A stretch of 35,328 nt of DNA from JAHJBR01 sp040757035. Lineage in GTDB: Archaea > Micrarchaeota > Micrarchaeia > Anstonellales > Bilamarchaeaceae. Shown one piece after another: positions 15,735-24,375 of the stretch (its first letter is position 1; the number at the start of each line of letters is the position of its first letter). The notes under the pieces are model-generated. The model was not told where the DNA came from, made no database searches, and was given only the letters and a program-made list of their open reading frames with translations. Both the position numbers and the translations under genes were made by a program. The stretch is from NCBI GenBank assembly GCA_040757035.1, contig JBFLYM010000008.1, forward strand, positions 1 to 35,328. Reading direction: 5' to 3'.

Positions 15735-17185
15735 GCACGGCGGCCCCAAAATCTCGTTAATGCAAAAACAGATAATATAGCAACTCCAAGAATGATAAGT
15801 AAGGTGACATCTAAAAAAGGTTTTTTATACACTATAAGCGAGATTTCTTTTTCAATGCTCTTTTTTCTTTTTCCATCGCCTTCTTTTCCATTATCTTCAT
15901 ATTCGATAAGAAGTTTAAGTGTTTTTTTTCCTGCTGATCCAGACTCCAATGAAAAAATTGCGGTTTCATAATCATCTCTTTTTATTTTGCCGACATATGC
16001 AACCGTATCACCTTCAAGCCCTTCGAGAATTACTCTTACTGCTTTCGCATCATCGGTACCTGTATTTTCAAGCTTAACATTAAGTGTAAAACGCTCATCT
16101 TCACTAATTGTTTGGGGGATAGTTGTTTTTTTGGCGATATCTAACTTTGCATTTCCTTGAACTCTAACCCCAATAGATTCATTTGTTGCGTATTCAACTT
16201 CGTTCTTATCTTTATATGTTACTAATATTGGTATTGTATATGGTGAGAGAGCTACATTTTCAGTTGAAATAAACTTTGCACTCATATTTATTTCTTCGCC
16301 TATTCCAAGTTTCTGTATATGTATAGTCTTCGATGTAAGAAGTGTAAATGGATATGTCGGATTTAGAAAAATATTGATATTGTTAGCTTCACTCAATCCG
16401 CTATTTCTAATTTTTATTAGTACTTCAAATTCTTCTCCTGGCTCGGTTATATCTGCTTTTGTACTTGTGATTAGTTTTGGTTCGATTGAAATAATACGCA
16501 CAGGAATAAGAAGCGTTGATTTGAGATTATTGCCAATTTCGTCGTAGTATGTCAGTACCAACGGTAGCGAATACAAATTTGAAAGCAATGAAGTTGATGA
16601 GGTAAATGTAAGGATTAACGAAACATTTTGATTTTGTCTGATGTCACCTAGTGATATTTTTGTTGTGTTCTTTGAAAAAAAGTTTGGTGAATCTGGAGTC
16701 AGCAATACATCAAATGCCTTTCCGCCATTATTTGCAATGGTTACATTAAAATAAAAATCTTTACCTCGTGATGCTGTTATTTCACTTATATTTAGAAGTG
16801 TGAATTCTGGAAAATTTGTTACAAGAATAGGAATTGAAAGTATCCTCGAATACTTAGTTTCTTCGGTCCAATAGAATATAATTTCTAATGTATAAATACC
16901 TGAATTTACATTTTCATTAACCTTAAACGGGACTGTAATGATTGTTGAACTATTACCTTTCAAATCGCCAATAATAGCATTATATTGCTCAACTGTAATT
17001 CCATGCCCTCTAGGAACAAGAATGATATTCGTAATTTCTGAAACACCAGTATTTAATAGAACAATCTGTACAGAACCTTTTGTTCCAGGCTTAAAATTAT
17101 CAGGTAAAAGTGTATGACTAACTTGTATGTCAGCAGAGACTATGCACACTAATAAATACAAAAATACATAAAGATAGATTTTCAT
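15731..17185 (-). CDS. Membrane-anchored surface protein with tandem CARDB/NEW3-like beta domains
   Basis: A 484-aa secreted protein with an N-terminal signal peptide (IYLYVFLYLLVCIVSA), several ~110-residue immunoglobulin-like beta domains, and a C-terminal helix (TLLIILGVAILSVFALTRF) followed by a short basic tail. Repeated phrases such as NNGGKAFDV, RNSGLSEANNINI and ENTGTDDAKAVRVIL are typical of COG1361/NEW3/CARDB S-layer-like proteins. Start ATG 17185 follows GGGTGA; the longer GTG start lies inside that site. The stop overlaps the permease start by ATGA. The linkage suggests it is the extracytoplasmic partner of the ABC system, in the place MacA holds in bacteria, but that is inference. 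It has many Asn-X-Ser/Thr sites, possible N-glycosylation targets. Confidence 0.85.
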   Translation of the reverse strand: MKIYLYVFLYLLVCIVSADIQVSHTLLPDNFKPGTKGSVQIVLLNTGVSEITNIILVPRGHGITVEQYNAIIGDLKGNSSTIITVPFKVNENVNSGIYTLEIIFYWTEETKYSRILSIPILVTNFPEFTLLNISEITASRGKDFYFNVTIANNGGKAFDVLLTPDSPNFFSKNTTKISLGDIRQNQNVSLILTFTSSTSLLSNLYSLPLVLTYYDEIGNNLKSTLLIPVRIISIEPKLITSTKADITEPGEEFEVLIKIRNSGLSEANNINIFLNPTYPFTLLTSKTIHIQKLGIGEEINMSAKFISTENVALSPYTIPILVTYKDKNEVEYATNESIGVRVQGNAKLDIAKKTTIPQTISEDERFTLNVKLENTGTDDAKAVRVILEGLEGDTVAYVGKIKRDDYETAIFSLESGSAGKKTLKLLIEYEDNGKEGDGKRKKSIEKEISLIVYKKPFLDVTLLIILGVAILSVFALTRFWGRRA

Positions 17186-17242
17186 TTTTTCACCCAATTG
17201 GTTTTCGTTCTATTGTTTTAATAATATTCTTTTTACATAAAA

Positions 17243-17266
17243 ATTTATAACTCGAGTTTTATAAAT
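17243..17266 (-). promoter_or_regulatory. TATA boxes of the surface-protein/ABC operon
   Basis: On the - strand TTATAAAT (17250-17243) and TTTATAAA (17264-17257) are both good TATA boxes. The nearer one predicts initiation near 17221, leaving a ~36-nt leader that contains the GGGTGA site. Confidence 0.5.
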
Positions 17267-17281
17267 TAATCCGCCAAAAAA

Positions 17282-19114
17282 CTACGCTACACGATCTATA
17301 TAATCAACGACTTCCTTTGCATCAACACGTAGCCGATATTTTGACATTATTACTGTAAAATTTTTGTTGTTTTCTTTGACTATTTTCTCAAGTTCTGCAC
17401 CAGTAATTTTTCTCAGTTGTTTTTCATCAAGCGCTTGCGCAACTGTTTTTCCTTTACTCAACTCTCTTAAAATATCTGGAATCGCTGATTTAACAAATTC
17501 GTTTTTCTTATATACTGAAAATAACTCTAAAATCATGTTTTCTTTTATCTCTATATTCTCTATATTCTCTCTTTTCTCTCTTCTAAGCATAGTCAGAGTG
17601 TCTTCAAGTGTTGTTGCAGCAATTATTGGTTCAACTCCATCAGCAACTAGCCTTTCAAAAAGTTTGAGGTATTTTGAAAACAAAATTTTTTCTACCATAT
17701 CCTTGTTAAGTAGTTTAGCTAATCTCTCTTTTTTTTCTTCAATGCTTTCATATACTGTCTTAGTATAGCTTAGTAATTCTTCTGTAACTTTTATTGGCGG
17801 AATATCGGTTTCTGGATAAAGACGCGCTTTTCCTGGAAGCGGACGCATGTATGAACTTGTGCCATCTTCATTTGCTTTTCTTGTCTCTTTTGGGATATAC
17901 GTCATTTTTGCGCGTTCTATTATTTTGTCCAATGCCTTGCGCGCAATATTTTCATCACCAACTACAATAACGAACGCATCGCTTGCGTCCATATTCAATA
18001 TTTTATATACTTCTTCGATCTCTTTTTCGCTTATACCGTATTTGCCAAGATCCTCATCGCTGTGTATAATGCCCTTTACACCAGCGGTTTTTGCATAATC
18101 GCTAAGTTCGGTTCCATATCTCCTGTTTGGGTTTATCTCTTGTCCAATTATCTTTGCATGCTTTTCCAATTTTATTCCAAAAACTTTTTGCCCGCTTTGT
18201 AAGCCATTGTTTATTATTTTTGCTGTGTTCTTTACTGTGTTTTTTACTGTGCTGGTGGCAAAAACCGAACTTATATCCATTGGTTTGCTTTCAAATTGAA
18301 ACTTTATTTTTGAAATTATCTCAAGAAGATTTTGCTGCCTTTTTACTTCATTTTCTACAAGGAAAGGAAGCGTTTTCAAATCTTGCGCGCCCTTTATTTC
18401 TACGCGTGCGCCTTGCTCTATGCTTATGTTTACGTCTTGTCTTATTGTTCCGATACCGCGCATGACTTTGCCAGTTGCGCGAAGTGTTAGTCCTATCTTT
18501 TCGGCTATTTCTTTTAGATGTTGCGGATTTTTTATATCTGGCTCTGTACTTATTTCGATAAGCGGAATTCCCAGGCGCTCCAAAGAATAAACGGTTTTAC
18601 CTTCTTTTTTTTCTACAATTCCTGCGCTTTCCTCTTCTAACGCAATCGTCGCTATGCGCACATCCCCTTGGGCACTTTCTATTCTTCCGCCAAGCGAAAT
18701 TATTGCGGTGCGCTGGAAACCAGCTGTGTTGCTTCCATCTATAACTATTTTGCGCATAACATGGATTTCGCTTAGTGGTTCTGAATTGAATTGTTGGGCA
18801 ATTTCTAAACCAATAGCGAGCGCTTCGTTGTTCAATTGATGCGGAGGTTCTTCGTCTAATTCAACCAAACAATTGCAATTAGGATAAAACAAGTATTCAA
18901 AAGTTTGTTCGCGTTCAGCTGCTTCAACTGCGGTTTGATCTATTTCGCCAATTTCACTATAAACCGGATGAAGCATACGCGATATCGTTTTCGGTTTAAA
19001 GTTTTCTGTTTCGTTTTCTGTCTCGTTATATTTTTTACTTGGGCATTCGCTTGGACATTCACAAAATAATTTATGCGTATTCAATCGTTGATGAATTTCT
19101 AAACCAAGTTTCAT
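17282..19114 (-). CDS. gatE: Glu-tRNA(Gln) amidotransferase subunit E
   Basis: A 610-aa tRNA-binding subunit of the archaea-specific GatDE enzyme, which turns Glu-tRNA(Gln) into Gln-tRNA(Gln) with ammonia made by GatD. It opens with the GatB/GatE signature KLGLEIHQRLNTHKLFC and shows HQLNNEALAIGLEIAQQFN, RKIVIDGSNTAGFQRT, the ATP/Mg core RLGIPLIEISTEPDI and RLYPETDIPPI. The AspRS-like insertion typical of GatE, absent from GatB, is present (about residues 280-420). The C-terminal helical and YqeY-like tail is intact, and the length is normal. The start has GGAGATGATT 8 nt upstream. It lies 21 bp after the glycosyl-1-phosphate transferase gene. GatD is not in this window. Confidence 0.96.
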   Translation of the reverse strand: MKLGLEIHQRLNTHKLFCECPSECPSKKYNETENETENFKPKTISRMLHPVYSEIGEIDQTAVEAAEREQTFEYLFYPNCNCLVELDEEPPHQLNNEALAIGLEIAQQFNSEPLSEIHVMRKIVIDGSNTAGFQRTAIISLGGRIESAQGDVRIATIALEEESAGIVEKKEGKTVYSLERLGIPLIEISTEPDIKNPQHLKEIAEKIGLTLRATGKVMRGIGTIRQDVNISIEQGARVEIKGAQDLKTLPFLVENEVKRQQNLLEIISKIKFQFESKPMDISSVFATSTVKNTVKNTAKIINNGLQSGQKVFGIKLEKHAKIIGQEINPNRRYGTELSDYAKTAGVKGIIHSDEDLGKYGISEKEIEEVYKILNMDASDAFVIVVGDENIARKALDKIIERAKMTYIPKETRKANEDGTSSYMRPLPGKARLYPETDIPPIKVTEELLSYTKTVYESIEEKKERLAKLLNKDMVEKILFSKYLKLFERLVADGVEPIIAATTLEDTLTMLRREKRENIENIEIKENMILELFSVYKKNEFVKSAIPDILRELSKGKTVAQALDEKQLRKITGAELEKIVKENNKNFTVIMSKYRLRVDAKEVVDYIDRVA

Positions 19115-19135
19115 CTTTCAATCATCTCCTCTTCT

Positions 19136-20107
19136 TTACATCCCCATATTAAAAACAACCAAAACAATAATTGACACTGTTATCTGTGCACTTATAAACA
19201 AAAGTACAAGATCCTGCTCTTTTATTCCTTTGAGAAGAACCATAGGTAACTGCACCAATCCCCTTATTTTATTTTCAGGAGCATAAAGTTTTTCGTTTTT
19301 TATAACGCCGGGTGTTTTTGGAAATCCGTTTCTCAATTTTATGAAGAAATCAACAATATAAAGACTCATGAATAACGCGGCAATACTTTCAAAATTTCCT
19401 ATTATTGCACCTGCAGCTATTGTTGCTCCTATTATTAAAGTGCCGACATCGCCGGGGAATATTTTTGAAGGGTATTTATTATGAATTATAAAACCAAATA
19501 ATGCACCAAATAATGAAATGTATAATATAAGCGCTTCGGTACTTTTAACATGAAAGGCTACGATCGTTGAAGCAAGCGCAAGGATTATTCCCATTCCAGC
19601 TTCTAGTCCGTTGAACCCAGCAAGCATATTTGTGAGGTTTGCAGAAACAGCTATTCCAGCGGGTATAAGAACAAAAAAATAAAATATACCGAAATCCACT
19701 ATCCCGAAAAATGGGATGTGCATCGATGTGCTTCCGGCAGCTTTTACTGCAATAAGTGGAACTGCTGCAAAAAGAGGAAGAAACGCTTTAATCATCTGTG
19801 GAATATCCAATAAATCATCAATGAATCCTATGAACGTCAATATAAATATTGCAATCAACGCAGCGAGTATAAAATTGAGATCAAAATTAAAACCTAAAAA
19901 AGTATTGAAAAATATGGCAATGATTACACCAATAGAAAATCCGGCTATTATGCCTATCCCTCCCATTTCAGCAATTTCCGGTTTGTTTTGTTTACTTAAA
20001 TCCTGTCCGGTTATACCTACTCTGATTAATTGTGGGATAAGAATTTTTGTAATTAAAAACGAGAAGAAAATAGTACAAATTAAAATTATAGTAAAATAAT
20101 GAAGCAT
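19136..20107 (-). CDS. GT4-family glycosyl-1-phosphate transferase (dolichyl-phosphate GlcNAc-1-P transferase type)
   Basis: A 323-aa polytopic membrane enzyme of the MraY/WecA/Alg7 family, with about ten predicted helices. It transfers a sugar-1-phosphate from a UDP-sugar to a polyprenyl phosphate, the first step of lipid-linked glycan synthesis. Motifs are EIAEMGGIGIIAG (44-56), the Mg-binding GFIDDLLDI (94-102, Asp97-Asp98), NLTNMLAGFNGLEAG (157-171) and FPGDVGTL (217-224). In archaea this family (AglH-like) starts N-glycan assembly on dolichyl phosphate; the sugar cannot be told from sequence. The ATG at 20107 has a TATA-like TTTTTATA about 50 nt upstream on the - strand. It precedes gatE in one transcript. 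Confidence 0.9.
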   Translation of the reverse strand: MLHYFTIILICTIFFSFLITKILIPQLIRVGITGQDLSKQNKPEIAEMGGIGIIAGFSIGVIIAIFFNTFLGFNFDLNFILAALIAIFILTFIGFIDDLLDIPQMIKAFLPLFAAVPLIAVKAAGSTSMHIPFFGIVDFGIFYFFVLIPAGIAVSANLTNMLAGFNGLEAGMGIILALASTIVAFHVKSTEALILYISLFGALFGFIIHNKYPSKIFPGDVGTLIIGATIAAGAIIGNFESIAALFMSLYIVDFFIKLRNGFPKTPGVIKNEKLYAPENKIRGLVQLPMVLLKGIKEQDLVLLFISAQITVSIIVLVVFNMGM

Positions 20108-20172
20108 ATATTCAACCGCTTTTTTATCTAATTTTATCTAATCTTCCACGAAAAAATATAAAAAGTTTGGTT

Positions 20173-21615
20173 TTAGTTGGGAGTTGGTCGGTACGATTTC
20201 ACAATCGCAGTTCCATTTTGCGCAAATATTATCTTGCTTTTAAAGAATATGGATAAAATCGCGCTGTCTTCAATCTCTTGTATATTTACAAGCACATTTT
20301 GTGTATCGTTGAATGAAGTGTTAAAAAGCATCGCTATCTTGGTAAAGGGAATTATACTTCTTCTCCAAGTTTTTTTATCATATAGTCGCGCATCATTTAC
20401 TGCGAACTCATTGTTAGCTATATCCACCTCAATCACATAAAAGTCATTTATAAATATCGCAACTTCCTGTCCTCCGCTTCCTTTAAATGTTGTGAAATAT
20501 GAGAATATTATTGGTTTGTCTTTATACGCATAGTTCAGGCTTCTTGCTGAATAAATGATGTAATCTGGAACATATGCATCTTTTTTTAAGAGCGCGGTTG
20601 CATTCAAAAGTGTTGCATTTCTACTAGAATAATATTTAAATGCATTTTGATAGTCAAAAACACCAAACGAACCCGCATCAACATAACCAGTATAATCTTT
20701 TGCTTTTTCAAATGCAATTATTTCATCTGCCAAAAGCATACCTGTCATACCTGCTTGTCCATAAATCACAGAATGAAGCATGATAATTACAGCAAAACAA
20801 ACAAGAAAAACGAAAAATACGGTTATATCTCTCGCAGTTATCTTATGGATGGATGTAAGAAGACCAATTATTATGCTTATAAAAAGTGCCGTTGCAAACG
20901 CGCTTATAGCATCTTCACTAAGCGTACATTGAAACACAAAAATAAAAACTACAAGCACAAGCGCTTTATTATTGTAAGATGCAGTTTCTAGGATGTTTAT
21001 ACCTTTCGCAGCTGCCAATCCTAAAAGAACAATTGAAATTCCTGGCGCAAATGGAATTAAAACAATTCCAGAAACTGCGAGAACAGTAGAACCTATCGTA
21101 GAGTCTATCCTTTTTTTGTATTCTAAAACATATTCTAAAATTGCTATTATCCCTAATGGAAGAACTGGTCCGATTGTTCTAAATGCAAACAAGAGTTCAT
21201 AGTTTTTTCCAAGCACGAGTGCGAGTAGTGGTGAAATAGAGAATATTGCTTCAAGATTTAATACTGCGGTTGTTGAGAGAAGCGATGCGATAAATGCATG
21301 AAATTCATTTGCCTTAAAAATATAAATTGAAACAAAATAGATAAATAAAGGGATCAAAATAAAAAGTGCGATATTGATAATTTTAAGCGATTCTAAAATC
21401 AGTCCTATTACCATTCCTCTTTCAAGTAATATGGCATAATCTTCATCTTTAATCGTTTCTGTGCCGAATACGAAAAACACTGAGATTGAGAATAACACAA
21501 GAACTAATGCATAGAGTATTAATCTGCGTGTTAATCTGCGCGGTAATGTATTTGGTTCAATTATGGATTCCTTTTGTTTTGTTGACTCTTTTTGTTTTGT
21601 TTCTATTGTGTCCAT
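20173..21615 (-). CDS. Polytopic membrane protein with an extracytoplasmic C-terminal domain
   Basis: A 480-aa protein: a charged N-terminal tail (about 28 residues, Lys/Glu/Gln-rich), about nine to ten hydrophobic helices to roughly residue 285, and a ~190-residue soluble domain likely outside the cell. The soluble part starts with LLADEIIAFEKAKDYTGYVD and contains DYIIYSARSLNYAY and several Asn-X-Ser/Thr sites. The plan of many helices plus a C-terminal outer domain recalls oligosaccharyltransferases and other dolichol-dependent glycosyltransferases. I see no WWDYG motif, so I do not call it AglB. It lies 10 bp after HMG-CoA reductase in the same direction and 65 bp before the GT4 gene, so a role in surface glycan or lipid work is possible but unproven. 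Confidence 0.75.
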   Translation of the reverse strand: MDTIETKQKESTKQKESIIEPNTLPRRLTRRLILYALVLVLFSISVFFVFGTETIKDEDYAILLERGMVIGLILESLKIINIALFILIPLFIYFVSIYIFKANEFHAFIASLLSTTAVLNLEAIFSISPLLALVLGKNYELLFAFRTIGPVLPLGIIAILEYVLEYKKRIDSTIGSTVLAVSGIVLIPFAPGISIVLLGLAAAKGINILETASYNNKALVLVVFIFVFQCTLSEDAISAFATALFISIIIGLLTSIHKITARDITVFFVFLVCFAVIIMLHSVIYGQAGMTGMLLADEIIAFEKAKDYTGYVDAGSFGVFDYQNAFKYYSSRNATLLNATALLKKDAYVPDYIIYSARSLNYAYKDKPIIFSYFTTFKGSGGQEVAIFINDFYVIEVDIANNEFAVNDARLYDKKTWRRSIIPFTKIAMLFNTSFNDTQNVLVNIQEIEDSAILSIFFKSKIIFAQNGTAIVKSYRPTPN

Positions 21616-21625
21616 TATACCCGCT

Positions 21626-22882
21626 TTATTTTGACCTAATCTTATTTAATATTTCTTTAGCGTAATTAATAGTATATCTCTCGCTTTTTTCTAACTCGCA
21701 AACTACTTTTTCTATTTCTTCGTTTGTATTTGCGCCCGCGATTACAGCGAGGTTTCGGGCGTGGAGTTTCATATGCCCTTTTTGTATTCCTTCGGTCGCA
21801 AGCGCCTTGAGCGCTGCGAAATTGTTCGCAAGTCCAACACATGCGGCAACCATTGCTAGTTCCTTTGCGTTTTTCACATTTAAAATTTTCAACGCAATAC
21901 TCGCAACTGGATTTGAATTTATGCTTCCGCCCACAATACCAAGCGCCATTGGAAGTTCGATTGTTCCGATTAAATTTCCAACACTATCTTTTTCATAATG
22001 TGTGAGTGGTTGATATTTTCCATTACGCGAAGCATATGCGTGCGCTCCTGCTTCTATTGCGCGCCAATCATTACCTGTTGCGATTGCAAGCGCATCTATT
22101 CCGTTCATTATTCCTTTGTTGTGCGTTGTCGCGCGGTAAATATCCGCCTTTGCGAATTCGTATCCATCTAAAATTCCTTCAATCGCTTCCTCACCGACAA
22201 CCTCTTTTTTCCAAACCGCCTTTGCGCTTGCTTTTCGCTTGTCGGCAAAATTTGAAAGTATGCGCAATCTTATTTTGCCTTTTCCGACGTAATTTTTTAG
22301 CGATGGTGCAATTCCTTCAAGCATTGTGTTTATTGTATTCGCACCCATCGCGTCGCGTACATCTATATCAAAATAGACAATAAGCATTTCTCCGCGTTCG
22401 GTTTTAATCGCACGCATATAAAAATCTTTGAATCCGCCGCCGCGCGTTTCCATGCTCTTCAGAAGCTCGCGAGCTATTTTTTCTATCTCCGTTCGCTTTG
22501 CTTCTAATTTCTTTTTGGTTTCTTCCGCGTTTTCTACTCCGACAATTTGTATTTGTCCGATCATTATTGGTTCATCTACACGCGCATAAAATCCATCGGG
22601 AAGGGTAAGTTTTGCGCAATTACACACCGCGGCAACTACGCTCGGCTCTTCAACTGCCATTGGAATCGCGTATTCCTTTCCATTAATTTTAAAATTTACT
22701 CCCAATCCAAGCGGAAGGTGCGTTACTCCAATTACGTTTTCGATCATTCTATTCGCGATATCTAATCCGAGCGCACCTGTATTCTTCAAAATCATAATTT
22801 CTACTTCGCTAAGTTGTGCATATTCCTTTACGTATGCAAGCCTTTCTTCAATAGAAGACTTATAAAATCCTGAAAATTGCAT
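21626..22882 (-). CDS. HMG-CoA reductase, class II (bacterial type)
   Basis: A 418-aa enzyme converting HMG-CoA to mevalonate, the committed step toward archaeal isoprenoid lipids and dolichol. It is class II, the Pseudomonas mevalonii type also found in some archaea. Signs are the N-terminal FSGFYKSSIEERL, ENVIGVTHLPLGLGVNFKIN, VEEPSVVAA (77-85, catalytic Glu), DAMGANTINT (177-186), THNKGIMNG with Lys256, ATGNDWRAIEA with Asp272, and GHMKLHARN with His370. All four catalytic residues are present. No membrane segment. In this biosynthetic setting it should run in the reductive direction; NADH or NADPH preference is not readable with confidence. A TATA box about 40 nt upstream gives a short leader. 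Confidence 0.95.
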   Translation of the reverse strand: MQFSGFYKSSIEERLAYVKEYAQLSEVEIMILKNTGALGLDIANRMIENVIGVTHLPLGLGVNFKINGKEYAIPMAVEEPSVVAAVCNCAKLTLPDGFYARVDEPIMIGQIQIVGVENAEETKKKLEAKRTEIEKIARELLKSMETRGGGFKDFYMRAIKTERGEMLIVYFDIDVRDAMGANTINTMLEGIAPSLKNYVGKGKIRLRILSNFADKRKASAKAVWKKEVVGEEAIEGILDGYEFAKADIYRATTHNKGIMNGIDALAIATGNDWRAIEAGAHAYASRNGKYQPLTHYEKDSVGNLIGTIELPMALGIVGGSINSNPVASIALKILNVKNAKELAMVAACVGLANNFAALKALATEGIQKGHMKLHARNLAVIAGANTNEEIEKVVCELEKSERYTINYAKEILNKIRSK

Positions 22883-22920
22883 GGTATCTTATCTCATTTA
22901 TACCTTATTTTCATTTGTAT

Positions 22921-22928
22921 CTTATAAA
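22921..22928 (-). promoter_or_regulatory. TATA box of the HMG-CoA reductase gene
   Basis: TTTATAAG on the - strand predicts initiation near 22899, leaving a leader of about 17 nt before the ATG at 22882. Confidence 0.55.
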
Positions 22929-22997
22929 TCCATAGTAAATAGTAAATTCGGTTTGAGTCCAATGTTCGACTTTGCATCAATATTCACAATTCGCAAG

Positions 22998-23007
22998 TTT
23001 TATAAAT
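22998..23007 (+). promoter_or_regulatory. TATA box of the broken ATPase gene
   Basis: TTTTATAAAT predicts initiation near 23028-23032, at the start of the inverted repeat 23032-23058. An operator there would block initiation or early elongation. Confidence 0.5.
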
Positions 23008-23031
23008 ATAAAGCATATAAGTATATTACAT

Positions 23032-23058
23032 TATACTAAAAAGATACATTTTAGTATA
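23032..23058. promoter_or_regulatory. Perfect 10-bp inverted repeat at the start of the ATPase transcript
   Basis: TATACTAAAA (23032-23041) and TTTTAGTATA (23049-23058) are perfect arms around a 7-nt spacer, 14 nt before the ATG at 23073. The size and symmetry suit a dimeric repressor site or an RNA hairpin. No candidate regulator is adjacent. Confidence 0.55.
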
Positions 23059-23072
23059 TTGAAGTATTCTTA

Positions 23073-24316
23073 ATGGAAATTTCAGAACTATCTAAACAAA
23101 ACCCTTGGTGGGCCAATAGTAATGCTATTGAAAACGATCAAAAAATTCTTGGTCTGAAAAACAGAGTATTGCAAGGAAGCTTATTATATTTGACGAGATT
23201 AATAGGGTAAGGGGATGGGAATTCGCCCTGAAATATATAATTGATCTGTATTCTCTGAAAAGCAAGACTTTCATTCTAACTGGTTCGTCATCGTTGGACT
23301 TAAAACATGGAGTAGAAAGATTGCCTGGACGAAAAGGAGAATTGAGTGGAGAGCAAAATCATAAGATATTGCTGCCTATGAAATTTGCTGAATATGTTGA
23401 GTTACGCGATCATGAAATTTATTCAAAAATAACCTTGCTAGGGATTGGGGATCATAATACTAGGAAAACTATTTTTATGAATTTAGTGCAGAATAATGCA
23501 AGAAAATTGATTGAATCGCTTCTGCCTTTGCAAAACAAATTAGATATCATTTTTGAAGAATATTTACTAACAGGAGGCATAATGACTGCCGTAAACCAGC
23601 TACAAACAAAACAAGATATTGCTAATACTATATATGAATTATATCTTAATTATTTATTTGGTGATCTGGCTCGATTAATGCGTGAAGAAACCACTGCCAG
23701 AAAGATTCTTGCGGCAATTATAAAACACCAAGGCACGTCGGTAGGTTGGATCAAAATAGCCAGAGAAATGGGTATAGGAAGTCCCATCACGGTAATGCAA
23801 TATGCAGATGTTTTGCGTAATTTGTTTGTTTTAAATATTTACAGTGCTTTTGACCAAAACACGCGTACGCCAAGGCATCGATCAGACAAAAAACTCCAAA
23901 TCCCAAATCCATTTTTCTTCCATGCTTTTAGAGGGCTTGTAGAAAGTCCTGCTGGTAATTATTTCAATTATGCGCAGCAATTTATTCAAACCAGTGAAGG
24001 TAAGGCACTACTCGCTGAATCGGTTTGCGGGGATCATCTTACTAGGCTTTCATACAATTTTGCACCAAGCGATTTATTTGACCAAGCCAATTCTGTATTT
24101 TATGTTAGAAATAATAGAGGAGAAACGATAGATTTTATTGCCAGGATTGGACAAGAATTCTTACCTGTTGAAGTAAAGTACCAAAATCAAATAGCTACCC
24201 AGGATTATAATCAGATAAAAAAATTCAAATACGGAATAATTGCAACCAAGCGAACTTTTGAAGCTGATGGAAATCATATTGCGATTCCATTACCAATTTT
24301 CCTTATGTTTATCTGA
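23073..24316 (+). pseudogene. Broken AAA ATPase with DUF4143 domain
   Basis: The gene starts at ATG 23073 with a typical family N-terminus (ISELSKQNPWWANSNAIEND, then QKILGLKNR). The frame runs into a stop at 23208 and lacks the expected Walker A region. The family resumes in another frame (open from 23132) with LIIFDEINRVRGWEFALKY, which is Walker B, then FILTGSS and RLPGRKGE. From about 23294 an intact C-terminal part runs to 24316: the winged-helix region and DUF4143 with a nuclease-like PVEVKYQNQ near the end. About 60-80 codons including the P-loop seem to have been lost near 23165-23190, with a frameshift. ATP-dependent function must be gone. These ATPases are often mobile or defence-associated in archaea. 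A TTG at 23294 could give a 340-aa remnant. Confidence 0.85.
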
Positions 24317-24335
24317 CTGGACTTTAAAAACAAGC

Positions 24336-24345
24336 TTTTTAAATT
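24336..24345 (+). promoter_or_regulatory. TATA-like element of valS
   Basis: TTTTTAAATT lies about 35 nt before ATG 24376, after the end of the broken ATPase gene, and predicts a leader of roughly ten nucleotides. Confidence 0.45.
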
Positions 24346-24375
24346 TTTTCTGGGATTTATGAACCAAGATTTTTC

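Noticed and set aside
20647..20991. 114-codon + strand open frame
   Set aside because: It lies antisense inside the polytopic membrane protein gene, whose - strand frame has clear helices and continuity. The + strand product is Lys/Tyr/Cys-rich shadow sequence.
20173..21615. Oligosaccharyltransferase AglB
   Set aside because: The overall layout is similar, but the WWDYG signature and the catalytic acidic loops are not visible, so only a general description is given.
22950..22980. TTCGA-containing stretch resembling a tRNA T-loop
   Set aside because: No acceptor, D or anticodon stems can be paired around it.
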